Positions 20,848-30,960 of a DNA stretch of 64,000 nt are shown piece after piece. The stretch covers positions 1 through 64,000 of the forward strand of contig BLSF01000001.1 of assembly GCA_012862575.1 (NCBI GenBank), written 5' to 3'. Each line of letters begins with the position of its first letter. Position 1 is the first letter of the stretch. This stretch comes from Parietichytrium sp. I65-24A (Eukaryota > Sar > Bigyra > Thraustochytrida > Thraustochytriidae). The translations under genes and the position numbers were made by a program. Under the pieces are notes generated by a model. It worked only from the letters and a program-made list of their open reading frames with translations, ran no database searches and was not told where the DNA came from.

Positions 20848-21516
20848 TCAAATTTTGCTTTCTGTGGCAAAGTCTGGCGAATTTTGCTCGTTTGCTGAGA
20901 GCATATTTGGGTCGCTAACGATGGCAGAATTTGCCATAAAACTGAATATAGCGTTCCAAACGAGCGAGATTCCCGCCATTGTCACGCTTTGCAGAGGCTC
21001 CGGGACTTTCGCAAATACAATCCCAGTAACCGGTACCCAAAAGGCAATGATACCCAAATATGATGGAACGTACTTCTCTCTGCCATATTCCAAAGTCTGC
21101 TCAAGTGATTTTCCTTGTGTGAAACCCATCCACCCAAAGAAAAGCGGCAGATAAACAACGGGATTCAAAAATGCGTGTTGTGCGAAAAGTTTCCATGTAA
21201 TGCTTGTCACATTTTTGTGCAGAAACCTCAGCCAAACATGATTCACGGGCCCTGTCCAGAACCCGCCAAACGCCGTGAAGGCTGCCAAACGCTTCCAGTC
21301 GGTGCTTTCCAATAGCCCAATTGAATCGCTCCGGCCTGGCGGACGCACTTGTAGAGAAGCCCCCGCAACTCTTCTCGCAGCAATCTGAGATTCGGACTTT
21401 TGAGCGATCAGATCGCCTGCCCCAGCCATGGCCAAACCAGCACCAGTTTTGTACAAGAGCGGCTTCCGAGCCAGGCCACTGTTGAACCACCGCAAAGCCA
21501 TGGTGATAGGCATCAT
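20848..21516 (-). CDS. Mpv17/PMP22-family membrane protein
   Basis: 222 residues from MMPITMALRWFNSG; the frame extends further upstream only from a GTG. An ATG at 21501 is an alternative. Family features are the N-terminal W-x(8)-PLLYKTGAGLAMAGAGDLIAQ, FWTGPVNHVWLRFL, YLPLFFGWMGFTQG, and the C-terminal FWVPVTGIVFAKVPEPLQ followed by SLVWNAIFSFMAN. Four hydrophobic segments are visible. Members (Mpv17, Sym1, PMP22, PXMP2) sit in the mitochondrial inner or peroxisomal membrane and form pores or maintain metabolite pools. The exact organelle is not decided by the sequence. The usual WPxxQ of the family reads W-VPVTG here. Confidence 0.9.
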   Translation of the reverse strand: MMPITMALRWFNSGLARKPLLYKTGAGLAMAGAGDLIAQKSESQIAARRVAGASLQVRPPGRSDSIGLLESTDWKRLAAFTAFGGFWTGPVNHVWLRFLHKNVTSITWKLFAQHAFLNPVVYLPLFFGWMGFTQGKSLEQTLEYGREKYVPSYLGIIAFWVPVTGIVFAKVPEPLQSVTMAGISLVWNAIFSFMANSAIVSDPNMLSANEQNSPDFATESKI

Positions 21517-22242
21517 TAAAAGAGTTGAAAAGCTGAGCCTTTTGACGAGAAAACCAAAGTCCAGACCCGCTACGCCCGCTCCTCCACAGCGTGTCGGCGA
21601 AACTCTGTGTCCGAAAGCATGTCGTCGCACATCTCAGGCGTAGTCAGGCTGAAGCTGGTACTCGAGTAACTAAGAGGACATTACAGGACGACCTGAGTAC
21701 ACTAAAGCACTGTGTAATTTGGGAGGCTCGAGTATCGGTACTCAGTACCAGGTACTTCGTGTACTCATTGTCAGTAGCACTAACTACAGATCAGTGCTGA
21801 TAGTGATGACAATTTTTCTCCAGTAGCCTCGAGCTGCTACTACGAACTAAAACAAGGTATTGCAGTACCAGGACATACCGGTACCCGATTATAGTTACGA
21901 AAGGGTGAATTGTTTTCAGAAGCAAACAACAAACGATGCAAGCCGTCCTCGATAAATAAAAAGTTCATATCTATGCATCCCAGACTGCACCGTGAGCAGT
22001 GAGAATACTTGAATTTTGTGTATAGTACTTGGGCTTCTAGCACGTACATCTTTACCTTTGTAAATTTAAAAAAAAGAAAATTTAAAATAGAAGAAAATAA
22101 AGTGGCATCACTGCACTACAAAGCATCCCGAGACTTTGATGACACGGGCAACGCCCGGACTGACTGCGAGTACAGTAATGATACGCTCATGGGTTCTTTT
22201 ACCAACCGACAATGCCATTAGTTAGCTGGAACCATGAAGGCA
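21517..22242. other. Intergenic region with GTAC-rich 5' flank
   Basis: 726 bp between the Mpv17-family start and the 3' end of the quinone oxidoreductase gene. The proximal half is dense in GTAC palindromic words, with GTACTCATTGTCAGTAG at 21761-21777 about 245 bp upstream of the start. The distal half is AT-rich. No gene seen. Confidence 0.4.
21761..21777. promoter_or_regulatory. Candidate shared 5'-flank element (Mpv17-family gene)
   Basis: GTACTCATTGTCAGTAG lies about 245 bp before the ATG. It is a near-match to the GTACTCACTGTCA word before other genes. Inference from recurrence. Confidence 0.3.
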
Positions 22243-23484
22243 TCAGAGTTGCGATTGGCTGTCGTCCACCACAACGATCAGCTTTCCAATGTGCTCGCTT
22301 GACTCCATTCGTCGATGTGCTTCGGCCCATCCGTTGACAGTCCAATTCTGCAGAGGATAAAGTTTATCCACAAAGACTTTGACCTCTTGCCTCGCTAATA
22401 GTGGCCACACATCCTTGTACAGGCCGTCACGGATGGACTGCTTGACGGCAGTTGTCTGAGCGCGTAGAGTGCTCCCCCCCAGTGTGAGTCGCTTTCGCAT
22501 GAAATTCCTGAGGTCAACTTTTTCGGCGACTGGTGACCCCAGCGCGCCAATGATCGAGAGCCTCCCGTTAAAGTCCAAAAGAGATAGATTGTCTGCCAAG
22601 TATGGACCTGCGACCATGTCCAAAATAAAGTCGAGAGATTCGCCGCTTTTCTCGGAAATGACCTCTCGAAAGCTCTGAGTTTTGTAATTTAGTCCAACTG
22701 CTCCGAGACCTTCAACGAATTTCAGTTTCTCCTCGTTCCCAACGGTACTGTACACGGTCTTTGCTTGACCGAGAGTTTTGGAGAGCTGAATTGCGGTCAA
22801 TCCAATGCCACTAGAGCCGCCGTGGATCAAAACCTGTGGTCTCTTCTGGAGTTTTGGGTCAAAGTGGTTCTGACCAAACACGTTTGTCTGCTGGAAAAGC
22901 ACATGATACACAGTAAAGAACGTCTCCGGAATGCCAGCGGCATCTGTGAGCGAAACCCCATCAGGAATCGGCAAGACATGTGAGATGGGCACCGGACAGT
23001 ACTCGGCATAACCGCCTCCGTTAGTGAGCGCGCAAACCTTGTCCCCGACATTAATAATGTTATCGAGAATCGAGCCTTCTCCTATCTTTATGTCAGCTCC
23101 CACCATCACGACTGTACCCGACACTTCCAAACCTGGCAGAGGACTATGTCCCGGAGGAGGAGGATAGACGCCCATGCGTTGCAGTACATCCGGTCGATTT
23201 ATTCCTGCGGCATGAACTTTAATAAGTACATGATCAGCGGGGCACTCAGGAACAGGGAGCTGTGTCATTTCTAGAGCCTCTGGTCCTCCATTGGAGCCGA
23301 CAATGCGCACATGCGCTGCCCTCATTGTCTCAGCGACGGACAAACACCTCTGCATATTCCCGGATTCGAATTCTTCCGTGCACTCTGTTTCCCCTGTCCC
23401 AACGACTGCTTGAAGAGAAACAAAAAGCAAACAAAGAAGCAACAAGGCAAACGTATTTATTCTTTTCAAAGTGGCTCCAGGCAT
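22243..23484 (-). CDS. PIG3-like NAD(P)H quinone oxidoreductase with signal peptide
   Basis: 413 residues with an ATG start. Residues about 54-410 are a complete zinc-free medium-chain dehydrogenase/reductase. They include the N-terminal catalytic fold (AAGINRPDVLQRMGVYPPPP, GLEVSGTV), the nucleotide-binding Rossmann loop HGGSSGIGLTAIQLSK near residue 220, and a C-terminal EAHRRMESSEHIGKLIVVV. This matches TP53I3/PIG3-type quinone reductases, which reduce ortho-quinones with NADPH. The unusual part is the first 30 residues: a Lys-Arg, then LLLLCLLFVSLQAVVGTG, a textbook ER signal peptide. A start at Met54 would give the ordinary cytosolic enzyme. No retention signal is evident. Confidence 0.92.
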   Translation of the reverse strand: MPGATLKRINTFALLLLCLLFVSLQAVVGTGETECTEEFESGNMQRCLSVAETMRAAHVRIVGSNGGPEALEMTQLPVPECPADHVLIKVHAAGINRPDVLQRMGVYPPPPGHSPLPGLEVSGTVVMVGADIKIGEGSILDNIINVGDKVCALTNGGGYAEYCPVPISHVLPIPDGVSLTDAAGIPETFFTVYHVLFQQTNVFGQNHFDPKLQKRPQVLIHGGSSGIGLTAIQLSKTLGQAKTVYSTVGNEEKLKFVEGLGAVGLNYKTQSFREVISEKSGESLDFILDMVAGPYLADNLSLLDFNGRLSIIGALGSPVAEKVDLRNFMRKRLTLGGSTLRAQTTAVKQSIRDGLYKDVWPLLARQEVKVFVDKLYPLQNWTVNGWAEAHRRMESSEHIGKLIVVVDDSQSQL

Positions 23485-24508
23485 TCAAAGGAGTTTCCCG
23501 CAGTGCGGCTCTATGCTGTGTACACACCTGACGGTGGTGCTTGCTCTCGTTCAGCCACTAGTCAAGCAGACAGTCGTCGACGCCTTGCCTCGTTCCGAAA
23601 TGCTCAGGGCCTCCTTTCCGCTTTCTCTGAGCACCTCCGAGTCCGCACGTCCGCACCAACAATGTCAGTCCGCTTCCTGCTCATCACAGTCACAATCACA
23701 CAGTCAATGAAAGGTATGAAAGGATCTTTTACCACGACTGTCAGAGTACTTGCCACTCACGCTTTCGTCCTATGCTATCCGTGAAGAACACTCGACTAGC
23801 TCGACAACTCAACTGAGCAAACAATAGCGGAGTATCCCAAGGTCCCACAAGATAACATTCTCCATATCACCTTCAATAGCGATTACTAACGATACCCTTA
23901 GTCAGGAGAGGACTACGGGGAGTTCTATATAACTAATGCCTCTCTCTATGCCTCTCTCTATGCCTCTCCAACAAAGGAAGCGAAGGAGAGAAGTTGGGCT
24001 AGCAGTGCTAGCAGCGGAAAACAACGGTAGTGAGCAGCGGTAATCCCTGCTATCCCTGCTATAGGAAGGTGGGCATCAGGGGTACGTCATAGGGTCACAC
24101 TATAAATTGAGCCTGAGTACTTTGCCGTCTTTGCCGGTCCTGATCATCAGTAGGGATAGTACCGGTAATAAGAGGGAGTAGCCTACTAGTAGAGATATGC
24201 ACTGTTAGGCGTGATTTTGCAACTGTTGAAAACGACTTGGACGGCTTGGACTCGGAGACACTCGGATGAGGCATCTGAGACACGACTAGTTTCGAGGCTG
24301 CTGGAAGAGCCATTGAATCGCGCTCAGTTTGGCGGCGCACAGTTACGGTCTCGACGGAATAAACGTCTTGTGGAGCTTGAAGCTGCTGAACTCGTGGGCC
24401 ATCGAGCGGGACCTCCGTGCAAAAGGAGCACAAGTGCGGAGGCAGGAAGGGCGTCGCTCGCAACTTGGAGATACGGTTGCCAGGTCTCACAAAACTAGAA
24501 GCGCTCGA
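23485..24508. other. Divergent intergenic region (quinone reductase / NHL-EGF gene)
   Basis: 1.02 kb containing both 5' flanks. A 12-bp unit ATGCCTCTCTCT is repeated 2.8 times at 23936-23969, and ATCCCTGCT is repeated twice near 24041-24062. An open frame on the minus strand (24095-24490) starts only at GTG and is rejected. Confidence 0.45.
23936..23969. repeat. 12-bp tandem repeat
   Basis: Unit ATGCCTCTCTCT in 2.8 perfect copies, in the intergenic region upstream of two divergent genes. Confidence 0.85.
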
Positions 24509-27500
24509 ATGCGGAGAAAAGCAGGATGGGGGCTGAGTTTAATTTGTCTGTTGTGGTCGGCAACAGCAATGGAGCTCCACAGGCCCTGGAGCACCGAACA
24601 CTGGTGCAAGCAGGTACGGAACCCACACTGGCCATTTTCGTACGGGAAAACCCTTGAACAAACAATCGAGCAAAAAGGGAGAACGGCGTCTAATTTGAAA
24701 AACCTGGGCCACGAATGCACCACCCGCGGAGCTCTGAGTGAGTGCCATAGGTGCGAGGACATTCAGTGCGGAGAGAATCTCGACCAAGTGTGCAGTATGC
24801 AAGTGCAGGGCATTCCTTGGTCAAACATTGCGAAAAATATTTTCAGCATCACCGACACACCGTGGGCTGTTGGCGGTCAACACCGAAACGACTTTGGGGG
24901 CGGCTCAACGACGCACACCTGCTTGATGCTCAGCGGGGGCTCTTGTCTGCAGCCAATTGACGGTACATTTGACTTTAGAACATGCAAAGTGAGATGCTGG
25001 GGATACTACACTGGACAAAAGCCTACTGAGAGGCAATACACAGACCAGTTCCCCGACCCCTTCACAGAGCGCGACGAAACTATTGGATGGCAGTGGGACG
25101 AGAGAGCGATGGAAAAGAGACCCCAAGGCAAAGTTGTCGTACTTGCGGGCTCAGCGACCGGTGAGGCTGGGCACAGGGATGGCGCCGCTTCGGAATCCCT
25201 CTTTCGGCTCCCCTCGAGCGTTGCTGTTGACAGGGAAGGCAACGTCTTCATTGCCGATACTGGCAATCATTGCATTAGGTTTCTGCATCGCGAAACAGAT
25301 ACGGTGAGCACAATAGCTGGCGTGGTTGGCGTTGCGGGATTTCAGGATGGGCAGTCGAAAAGCGCGCTGTTTGACACTCCAAAAGGTATCACTCTGTATT
25401 ATGACTGGGGAGTCAAGTATGACGCCCGCACTGGCTCTCCTGTGAGTAATGGGATCGGGGAGCTTGTTCTTGTCATTAGCGACAGCAACAATCACAGGCT
25501 TCGAAAAATCGTTGTGCCTACATCAGGAGACCTGTCCAACTTGGTTGTAGAAACTCTTGCAGGGCGCAAATCTTTGAACGCAGCACCTGGTTACTCTGAT
25601 GGGGACTCAACTGAAGCCAGGTTTAATACGCCGCTTGGCATTGCAGCAGATGATGATGGTGTTGTCTTCGTCGCCGACAGTCACAACCATCTCATCAGGC
25701 AAGTAAGCCCTGATGGCGACGTGTTCACCTTAGCGGGGAGTATTATTCCGGCTGAAAGCTATAACGCAGAGGACCCCGCAGCCGCAGAATCTTGCCCACC
25801 GCCATGCGTCCAAGGAAATCCGGGATACAGTGACGGCACTCTGAGGACGGCGCAATTTTATTTCCCCACCGACGTCGCTATTGGCCCTGAGAGCACGATT
25901 CTTGTAACCGATGCTCATCGCGTTCGCAGAGTCACGAGGAATGGAACAACTTCTGTCATTCAAGGAATCAGTTACTCAGACTCGGTGACCACAATTGCGG
26001 GGTTTTCCGGACCAGATTCTATTGGCAAACGGGATGGAGCGAATGGAGAGGCAGCTTTCAATTCGCCAGGGTCGATAGCGATGGACACAAACACTGGCAC
26101 GGTTTACGTCGCCGATTCGGGATCATGTCGCGTCCGAAGGATTCACTCAGCCGCCCAAACCGCGCAGGCGGCGAGCTGCGACACCACTCTTCTCGACGTC
26201 ATCCGCCCTATAGGGTGCACGTCTTATGAACCCCCTGTTGATTCTCTGCTCCTGCAGGCCACTGATATGACTGGCAATATTCATTATCGATACACAAACA
26301 GGAGCAGTGCCGGGCACTTGACAGGCTGGGAAATCGCAGAGTTTGGGTACTATGGGCGCAAAATTTTTCGTTGCCAAGGGATTGCCCCCCCAAAGGCAGG
26401 GATATCGAGCACTGGAGCGACCCTTGGCGCTAGGTATGACACCGGGTCAGAGGCTTTTCAGGAGGCTGAAGACGTGGAGCACGGGACGGCAATCTACTTG
26501 AATTGCCCCGCAAACTGTGCCGCCCAATCGTCGGCGCAGGTATTTGGCGATACGGTTTACGCCGACGAGTCATCAATCTGCAGAGCAGCAGTTCACATGG
26601 GTGTTTTGGCGGATTCCGAAGGCGGTCTCATCAGGGTTGTTGTCACGCCAGAAACGTCTTCCTCGACCCTATCAGTAGATAGGAATGGTGTTGTCTCACA
26701 AGCTATTGCCGGGGGATGGTTGCGTGGATTCACCATAGAGCCGTATGGCATTGACGAAGTTCAGGTGACCACAGTCGCCGGTGTTCCTGCTGCTGCACTT
26801 GACGATGCGTGTGGTCCACAAGGCACTGGAGAGTACGCCCTTCCACTGGCCGCGCGCTTCAATTTGCTCAGCGGAATCACCATTCCAGCGAACACGTCGA
26901 GCTCCGCCACTGACTTTGTCTACATTGCTGATACCGGAAATCACGCAATTCGAGCCATGTCAGCGACATGCGGCAAAGTTTGCGAAAATGGTGGCGAGTG
27001 CATTTCCGACGAGTTGTGCCAATGTCCTTCAGGATGGACCGGAAGTGACTGCACGCAACCAGTTTGCTCCTCTGAGTGTGCCAACAAAAACCAGCTCTGT
27101 GTAGCCCCTGACACATGCGCTTGCGCCCCAGGCTACAGCAACTTTCCCGAGTGTAGTCAGGCTTTGTGTGTTCAAAGTTGTGAAAATGGCGGATCGTGTT
27201 CAGCTCCAGACACCTGTACTTGTGCTGAAGGGTGGATCGATGCAAACTGCACCACTCCGGTGTGCGACCAAACCTGTGGGAACGGAGGAAACTGCACGGC
27301 TCATAACACATGCACTTGCCCAAGCGACTGGGAAGGGACGGATTGCAGAGTGCCAGTGTGTCGTCAATCTTGTCAGAACGGCGGGTCGTGCGTTGCGCCA
27401 GACACCTGCCTCTGCCCGCCTTCCTGGAGTGGACATGATTGTTCACTCCCCGTTTGCTCCCAGGGCTTTCTAGTCAAGGACAAATCTAGCTACGCTGGGT

Positions 27501-30500
27501 CGGCTGCAGGGGTTACTCAAAGGATTGCTGATGCAGCGAAGCGTCCCCTCGTATCTCATGCAGGCTCTCTTGCCGATGAGGACAATGGCCTCGTGTGGAG
27601 GACGTATTTGCCCTGCGATATTCAAACCAGCGAGACGTGGTGCCAAGCAACGAACAGTTTTGACTGCTCCCAAGAAGCGAGAAGCAGCCAAGTCACTGAC
27701 GTACTTCGTGATGGTGGCCGTTGGCGTTCCATTAGTGGGTTCAATGAAACGGATGGAACATCAATAGAGGGCGGGCAATGCGTTAGACTCGAATTACCCA
27801 CAGATTCTTCCACATGGTTCCCGTACGAATTAGAGTCAGCTGCGGACGCCTTGACAGAATTTTGGAGGTACACCCCTCAAACTCCCTATGGATGGAATGC
27901 ATCCTTTGCTCCGGGGCCAGATACCGAGGAACTTCGGCAGCAGGGCTACAATGGATGGCGGTCTGCTTCCGCAGCGCTTTCCGATAGAATGATTGCACAC
28001 GCAAAGTGGTCCATTGTTCAGCAAGGCGTTTACGTGTGCGCTAACGGTGGCAACTGCACAGCACCTGATACTTGTGTGTGCGCGCCAGGATGGGCCGGGT
28101 TCGATTGCCGTACTCCGATCTGTGAGCAAGGGTACTTTGAGCCACCTTCCCAAGCATATCCTGGTTTCGTCGAATTCGAAGACGGAGTTCTCCAAGCTCA
28201 AAGGTATACCGACCAGGGGCTGTACGAATGCTCCATCCGTTCGGTGACGGAATTCGAGAACGCTACTTACCTATTCGACCATCCAAATTATTACTCCCGG
28301 TACATGGATCACCACGATGAAGAGTGGTCACCGACAAATCGTTACCAGCTGGAAGCTGAGACCCCGCATTACTGGGATGATATGGGCTGGCCCGCTACCT
28401 ACACCCACACGGAGCCAAGGGGAAACGACACCAATCTGGGATGGACCCGAAATGGCTACTGGGAGCGCACTGATGCTGTCTGGAAGAAAGGAAAATGCAC
28501 GGTGGAGTACACTCGATACTGCCCTGGTGACCTTTCGAAAGGACTAGATGTTCGAACCCTGCGGCACATGGAACCAGTTGCCGACACCGACGCCGCGTTT
28601 CGGCCAGTAATTTACCACACCGAGAAGGCCACGCGCGCGGTTGGAAGATGGACGACAATAGGTGGCGAATGCGTTGACTTGGTACATCGTGGATGCAAGA
28701 ATAATGGGACTTGCGTTGGTCCGAATACATGCGAATGTGCCCCAGGCTGGACTGGTAGTGATTGTACGATTCCTGTATGTTCTCAAAGCTGTTCTCGCGA
28801 CACGGTAGAAGGAGAAGACCATGGATATGACAATAATGGGCTCAAAATCTTTCAGCGAGGTATCGGGTGGTGTACACTTCCAGACACTTGCACCTGTGAG
28901 CGTGGGTGGAGCGGCGATGATTGCTCCACGCCCCTTTGTGCTCAAGAATGCAACAACAATGGCAGGTGTTCGGCCCCGGACACTTGCACCTGTGCGAGGT
29001 GGAAATCGTCGTGGTGGGACAGTCAGAGAGACGGAGGTCAGCCGTTGTACCAGGATGACACTGGCGACCCTCAGCTTACTGGGTGGACAGGATACGATTG
29101 TGCGACCCCGATTTGCGTTCAAGCTGAAGAATTTGTGCTGAATGACTACGTCGGGTCGCTGCGTCTTGGAGGATACTCGCTCATTTTGTATGGACAAGAG
29201 CCTTACAATAATATTTTGAGACCCGACCTCAACTTTCCGCCTTACTACCCGTATACACTGTCCAATGACATCCCCCCTGTCAAAGTCTGGTTGGAAGGGC
29301 TTCGCGAGCACAATCTCGCTCTTTGGGCACTCGATACAGAATTCTTTGAGGAGGAATACCGACTCTGCAGGATGCAAAAGCTTCGCTATTGTTTGGCATA
29401 TCCTGATGCGAGCCCGCTTCGGCCAACCTGGTCGTCGGGAGACGGCGAAGTGGTTCGAAATGATGGGCGTAGTTATCAGAGCGGATGCAAGTCGACAAGT
29501 GGAAGGTTTTCCGATACGCTCGAGGGGACAAGTGATGGCTACTTGTGCAATGTCCTACTCTGGGAGCAAGGTGATTATAGCTATGGCAGGTACATTCGGG
29601 TCAGCAGTGACGCCACAGACTACCAAATTCGCACCGATCTCACTGAGGAGATGCAGACGAACGCAATTATCTCCAACTGGGAGAAACTCTCCACCGTCAC
29701 GGCTGGCGAAGGCGTGTACAAATGCAAAAATTACGGGAGCTGCATTGCCCCGGACACTTGCTCTTGCCCGGACGGGTATTCCGGGTACGACTGCTCGGAC
29801 CCGTTATGTAGACACGAACAGTCTGATGGGACGCTGGTTTCCTGCGTGAATGGAGGGTCCTGCATAGCGAAGGACACCTGCGAGTGTCTCCAGGCGGACT
29901 CAGTCCTGTATCTCACCTATCCTTCAGTTCCTCAGGGCAAAACTGGATACAACGGTTCAGACTGCTCGATTCCAATGTGCATGCAAGGGAGCTATGACAA
30001 CACATGTACAGGTGTAACGCCAGGTGGTGAAGGCTGTTTCCGTTGTAAGAACGGCGGGAATTGTACCGCCCCAGACTTTTGCACTTGCCCTCCAGAATGG
30101 ACTGGGCACGATTGTGGCACACCCGTGTGTCAGCTTCGAGTGGACGAAGGTATTATCGCAGACCTTGAAACAAGTGACCTTCTCAAAATCCAAGAATTTG
30201 AACTAGATCCTTGTCAAACCTCGAAAACGTTCTCTTGGAACGGCGCAAAGACCGGGCATGGAAACTGCACTGCCCCAGGTACGTGCACCTGTACTTGCAC
30301 AAATAGAGCGTGGCTGGACGACAGCGGAGATTGGACTGATACACCCTGGCACCATCCTCTTGGAAAGAGCCCGCCTGCTGGAACCATTGAAGGCACGTTG
30401 CAGTGTATAGAAGGCTATGAAGGGATCAAAGACAGTGAAACTGGCCTGTTCCGTTCCTGCCATCTTGTGATTTACACACCAAAATGGTATGAGCGCTATG

Positions 30501-30703
30501 CAGTTACACTCATAGTTCTCGGGGTTTTGTTTTTCTTCCTGATTGTGGGCACGTATGCCTATATCCGCCGTCGAATCAGGAGAAAATATTTATTGAATCG
30601 AGCCGCCCGGAGGCTTGCGATGGACGATAACGAGGTTGTGCCGCTCCGGAAGCGCAAGACCACCATAAAGAAGAAAAGACGCACAGCTCGCAAGGTTGCG
30701 TAG
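24509..30703 (+). CDS. Giant NHL-LCCL-EGF single-pass cell-surface protein
   Basis: 2064 residues in one exon. The frame extends 60 codons upstream from a TTG, but the ATG used here starts a signal peptide (MRRKAGWGLSLICLLWSATA). A cysteine-rich region of about 150 residues is followed by NHL propeller repeats at about 205-545 (LPSSVAVDREGNVFIADTGN, RFNTPLGIAADDDGVVFVADS). Next is an LCCL-type domain at about 660-715 (VYADESSICRAAVHMGVL), another NHL unit to about 815, and then 12-13 EGF-like modules at about 820-1930 of the form CxNGGxCxAPDTCxCxxGWxGxDC. Long cysteine-poor insertions lie between some EGFs. One membrane helix (about 1996-2018) is followed by a 45-residue basic tail (RRRIRRKYLL...KKKRRTARK). 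The modules point to extracellular binding or adhesion; ligand unknown. EGF-NHL order recalls teneurins, but no tyrosine-rich YD shell is present. Confidence 0.9.
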   Translation: MRRKAGWGLSLICLLWSATAMELHRPWSTEHWCKQVRNPHWPFSYGKTLEQTIEQKGRTASNLKNLGHECTTRGALSECHRCEDIQCGENLDQVCSMQVQGIPWSNIAKNIFSITDTPWAVGGQHRNDFGGGSTTHTCLMLSGGSCLQPIDGTFDFRTCKVRCWGYYTGQKPTERQYTDQFPDPFTERDETIGWQWDERAMEKRPQGKVVVLAGSATGEAGHRDGAASESLFRLPSSVAVDREGNVFIADTGNHCIRFLHRETDTVSTIAGVVGVAGFQDGQSKSALFDTPKGITLYYDWGVKYDARTGSPVSNGIGELVLVISDSNNHRLRKIVVPTSGDLSNLVVETLAGRKSLNAAPGYSDGDSTEARFNTPLGIAADDDGVVFVADSHNHLIRQVSPDGDVFTLAGSIIPAESYNAEDPAAAESCPPPCVQGNPGYSDGTLRTAQFYFPTDVAIGPESTILVTDAHRVRRVTRNGTTSVIQGISYSDSVTTIAGFSGPDSIGKRDGANGEAAFNSPGSIAMDTNTGTVYVADSGSCRVRRIHSAAQTAQAASCDTTLLDVIRPIGCTSYEPPVDSLLLQATDMTGNIHYRYTNRSSAGHLTGWEIAEFGYYGRKIFRCQGIAPPKAGISSTGATLGARYDTGSEAFQEAEDVEHGTAIYLNCPANCAAQSSAQVFGDTVYADESSICRAAVHMGVLADSEGGLIRVVVTPETSSSTLSVDRNGVVSQAIAGGWLRGFTIEPYGIDEVQVTTVAGVPAAALDDACGPQGTGEYALPLAARFNLLSGITIPANTSSSATDFVYIADTGNHAIRAMSATCGKVCENGGECISDELCQCPSGWTGSDCTQPVCSSECANKNQLCVAPDTCACAPGYSNFPECSQALCVQSCENGGSCSAPDTCTCAEGWIDANCTTPVCDQTCGNGGNCTAHNTCTCPSDWEGTDCRVPVCRQSCQNGGSCVAPDTCLCPPSWSGHDCSLPVCSQGFLVKDKSSYAGSAAGVTQRIADAAKRPLVSHAGSLADEDNGLVWRTYLPCDIQTSETWCQATNSFDCSQEARSSQVTDVLRDGGRWRSISGFNETDGTSIEGGQCVRLELPTDSSTWFPYELESAADALTEFWRYTPQTPYGWNASFAPGPDTEELRQQGYNGWRSASAALSDRMIAHAKWSIVQQGVYVCANGGNCTAPDTCVCAPGWAGFDCRTPICEQGYFEPPSQAYPGFVEFEDGVLQAQRYTDQGLYECSIRSVTEFENATYLFDHPNYYSRYMDHHDEEWSPTNRYQLEAETPHYWDDMGWPATYTHTEPRGNDTNLGWTRNGYWERTDAVWKKGKCTVEYTRYCPGDLSKGLDVRTLRHMEPVADTDAAFRPVIYHTEKATRAVGRWTTIGGECVDLVHRGCKNNGTCVGPNTCECAPGWTGSDCTIPVCSQSCSRDTVEGEDHGYDNNGLKIFQRGIGWCTLPDTCTCERGWSGDDCSTPLCAQECNNNGRCSAPDTCTCARWKSSWWDSQRDGGQPLYQDDTGDPQLTGWTGYDCATPICVQAEEFVLNDYVGSLRLGGYSLILYGQEPYNNILRPDLNFPPYYPYTLSNDIPPVKVWLEGLREHNLALWALDTEFFEEEYRLCRMQKLRYCLAYPDASPLRPTWSSGDGEVVRNDGRSYQSGCKSTSGRFSDTLEGTSDGYLCNVLLWEQGDYSYGRYIRVSSDATDYQIRTDLTEEMQTNAIISNWEKLSTVTAGEGVYKCKNYGSCIAPDTCSCPDGYSGYDCSDPLCRHEQSDGTLVSCVNGGSCIAKDTCECLQADSVLYLTYPSVPQGKTGYNGSDCSIPMCMQGSYDNTCTGVTPGGEGCFRCKNGGNCTAPDFCTCPPEWTGHDCGTPVCQLRVDEGIIADLETSDLLKIQEFELDPCQTSKTFSWNGAKTGHGNCTAPGTCTCTCTNRAWLDDSGDWTDTPWHHPLGKSPPAGTIEGTLQCIEGYEGIKDSETGLFRSCHLVIYTPKWYERYAVTLIVLGVLFFFLIVGTYAYIRRRIRRKYLLNRAARRLAMDDNEVVPLRKRKTTIKKKRRTARKVA

Positions 30704-30960
30704 ATCTTTCGAATGTGCCTCAAATCAAATCGAGCTAGTGTGCATTCCACAGCGCAATTTCTTCATTGACGATTTCAAGTTAGATCAACACCAAACAAAA
30801 GAATTTTGATTTATAAAATTTGGAGAGCTGGAACTTGGCGTTCTCCGCTCCTGAAGCTAAAGTCAAGATGACAAGTATTGAAACCTCCATGCGACACGGT
30901 TGCTTAGAAGGGCAGTCTCTCCGACAGCGCATTCGCCATCCTTAAAACCGGGTGACCCAA

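Noticed and set aside
24095-24490. 131-codon minus-strand frame
   Set aside because: Begins only at GTG, lies in the 5' flank of two divergent genes and has no protein features.
28544-29377. 277-codon minus-strand open frame in the EGF region
   Set aside because: Shadow of the EGF-rich gene; no start context or domain.
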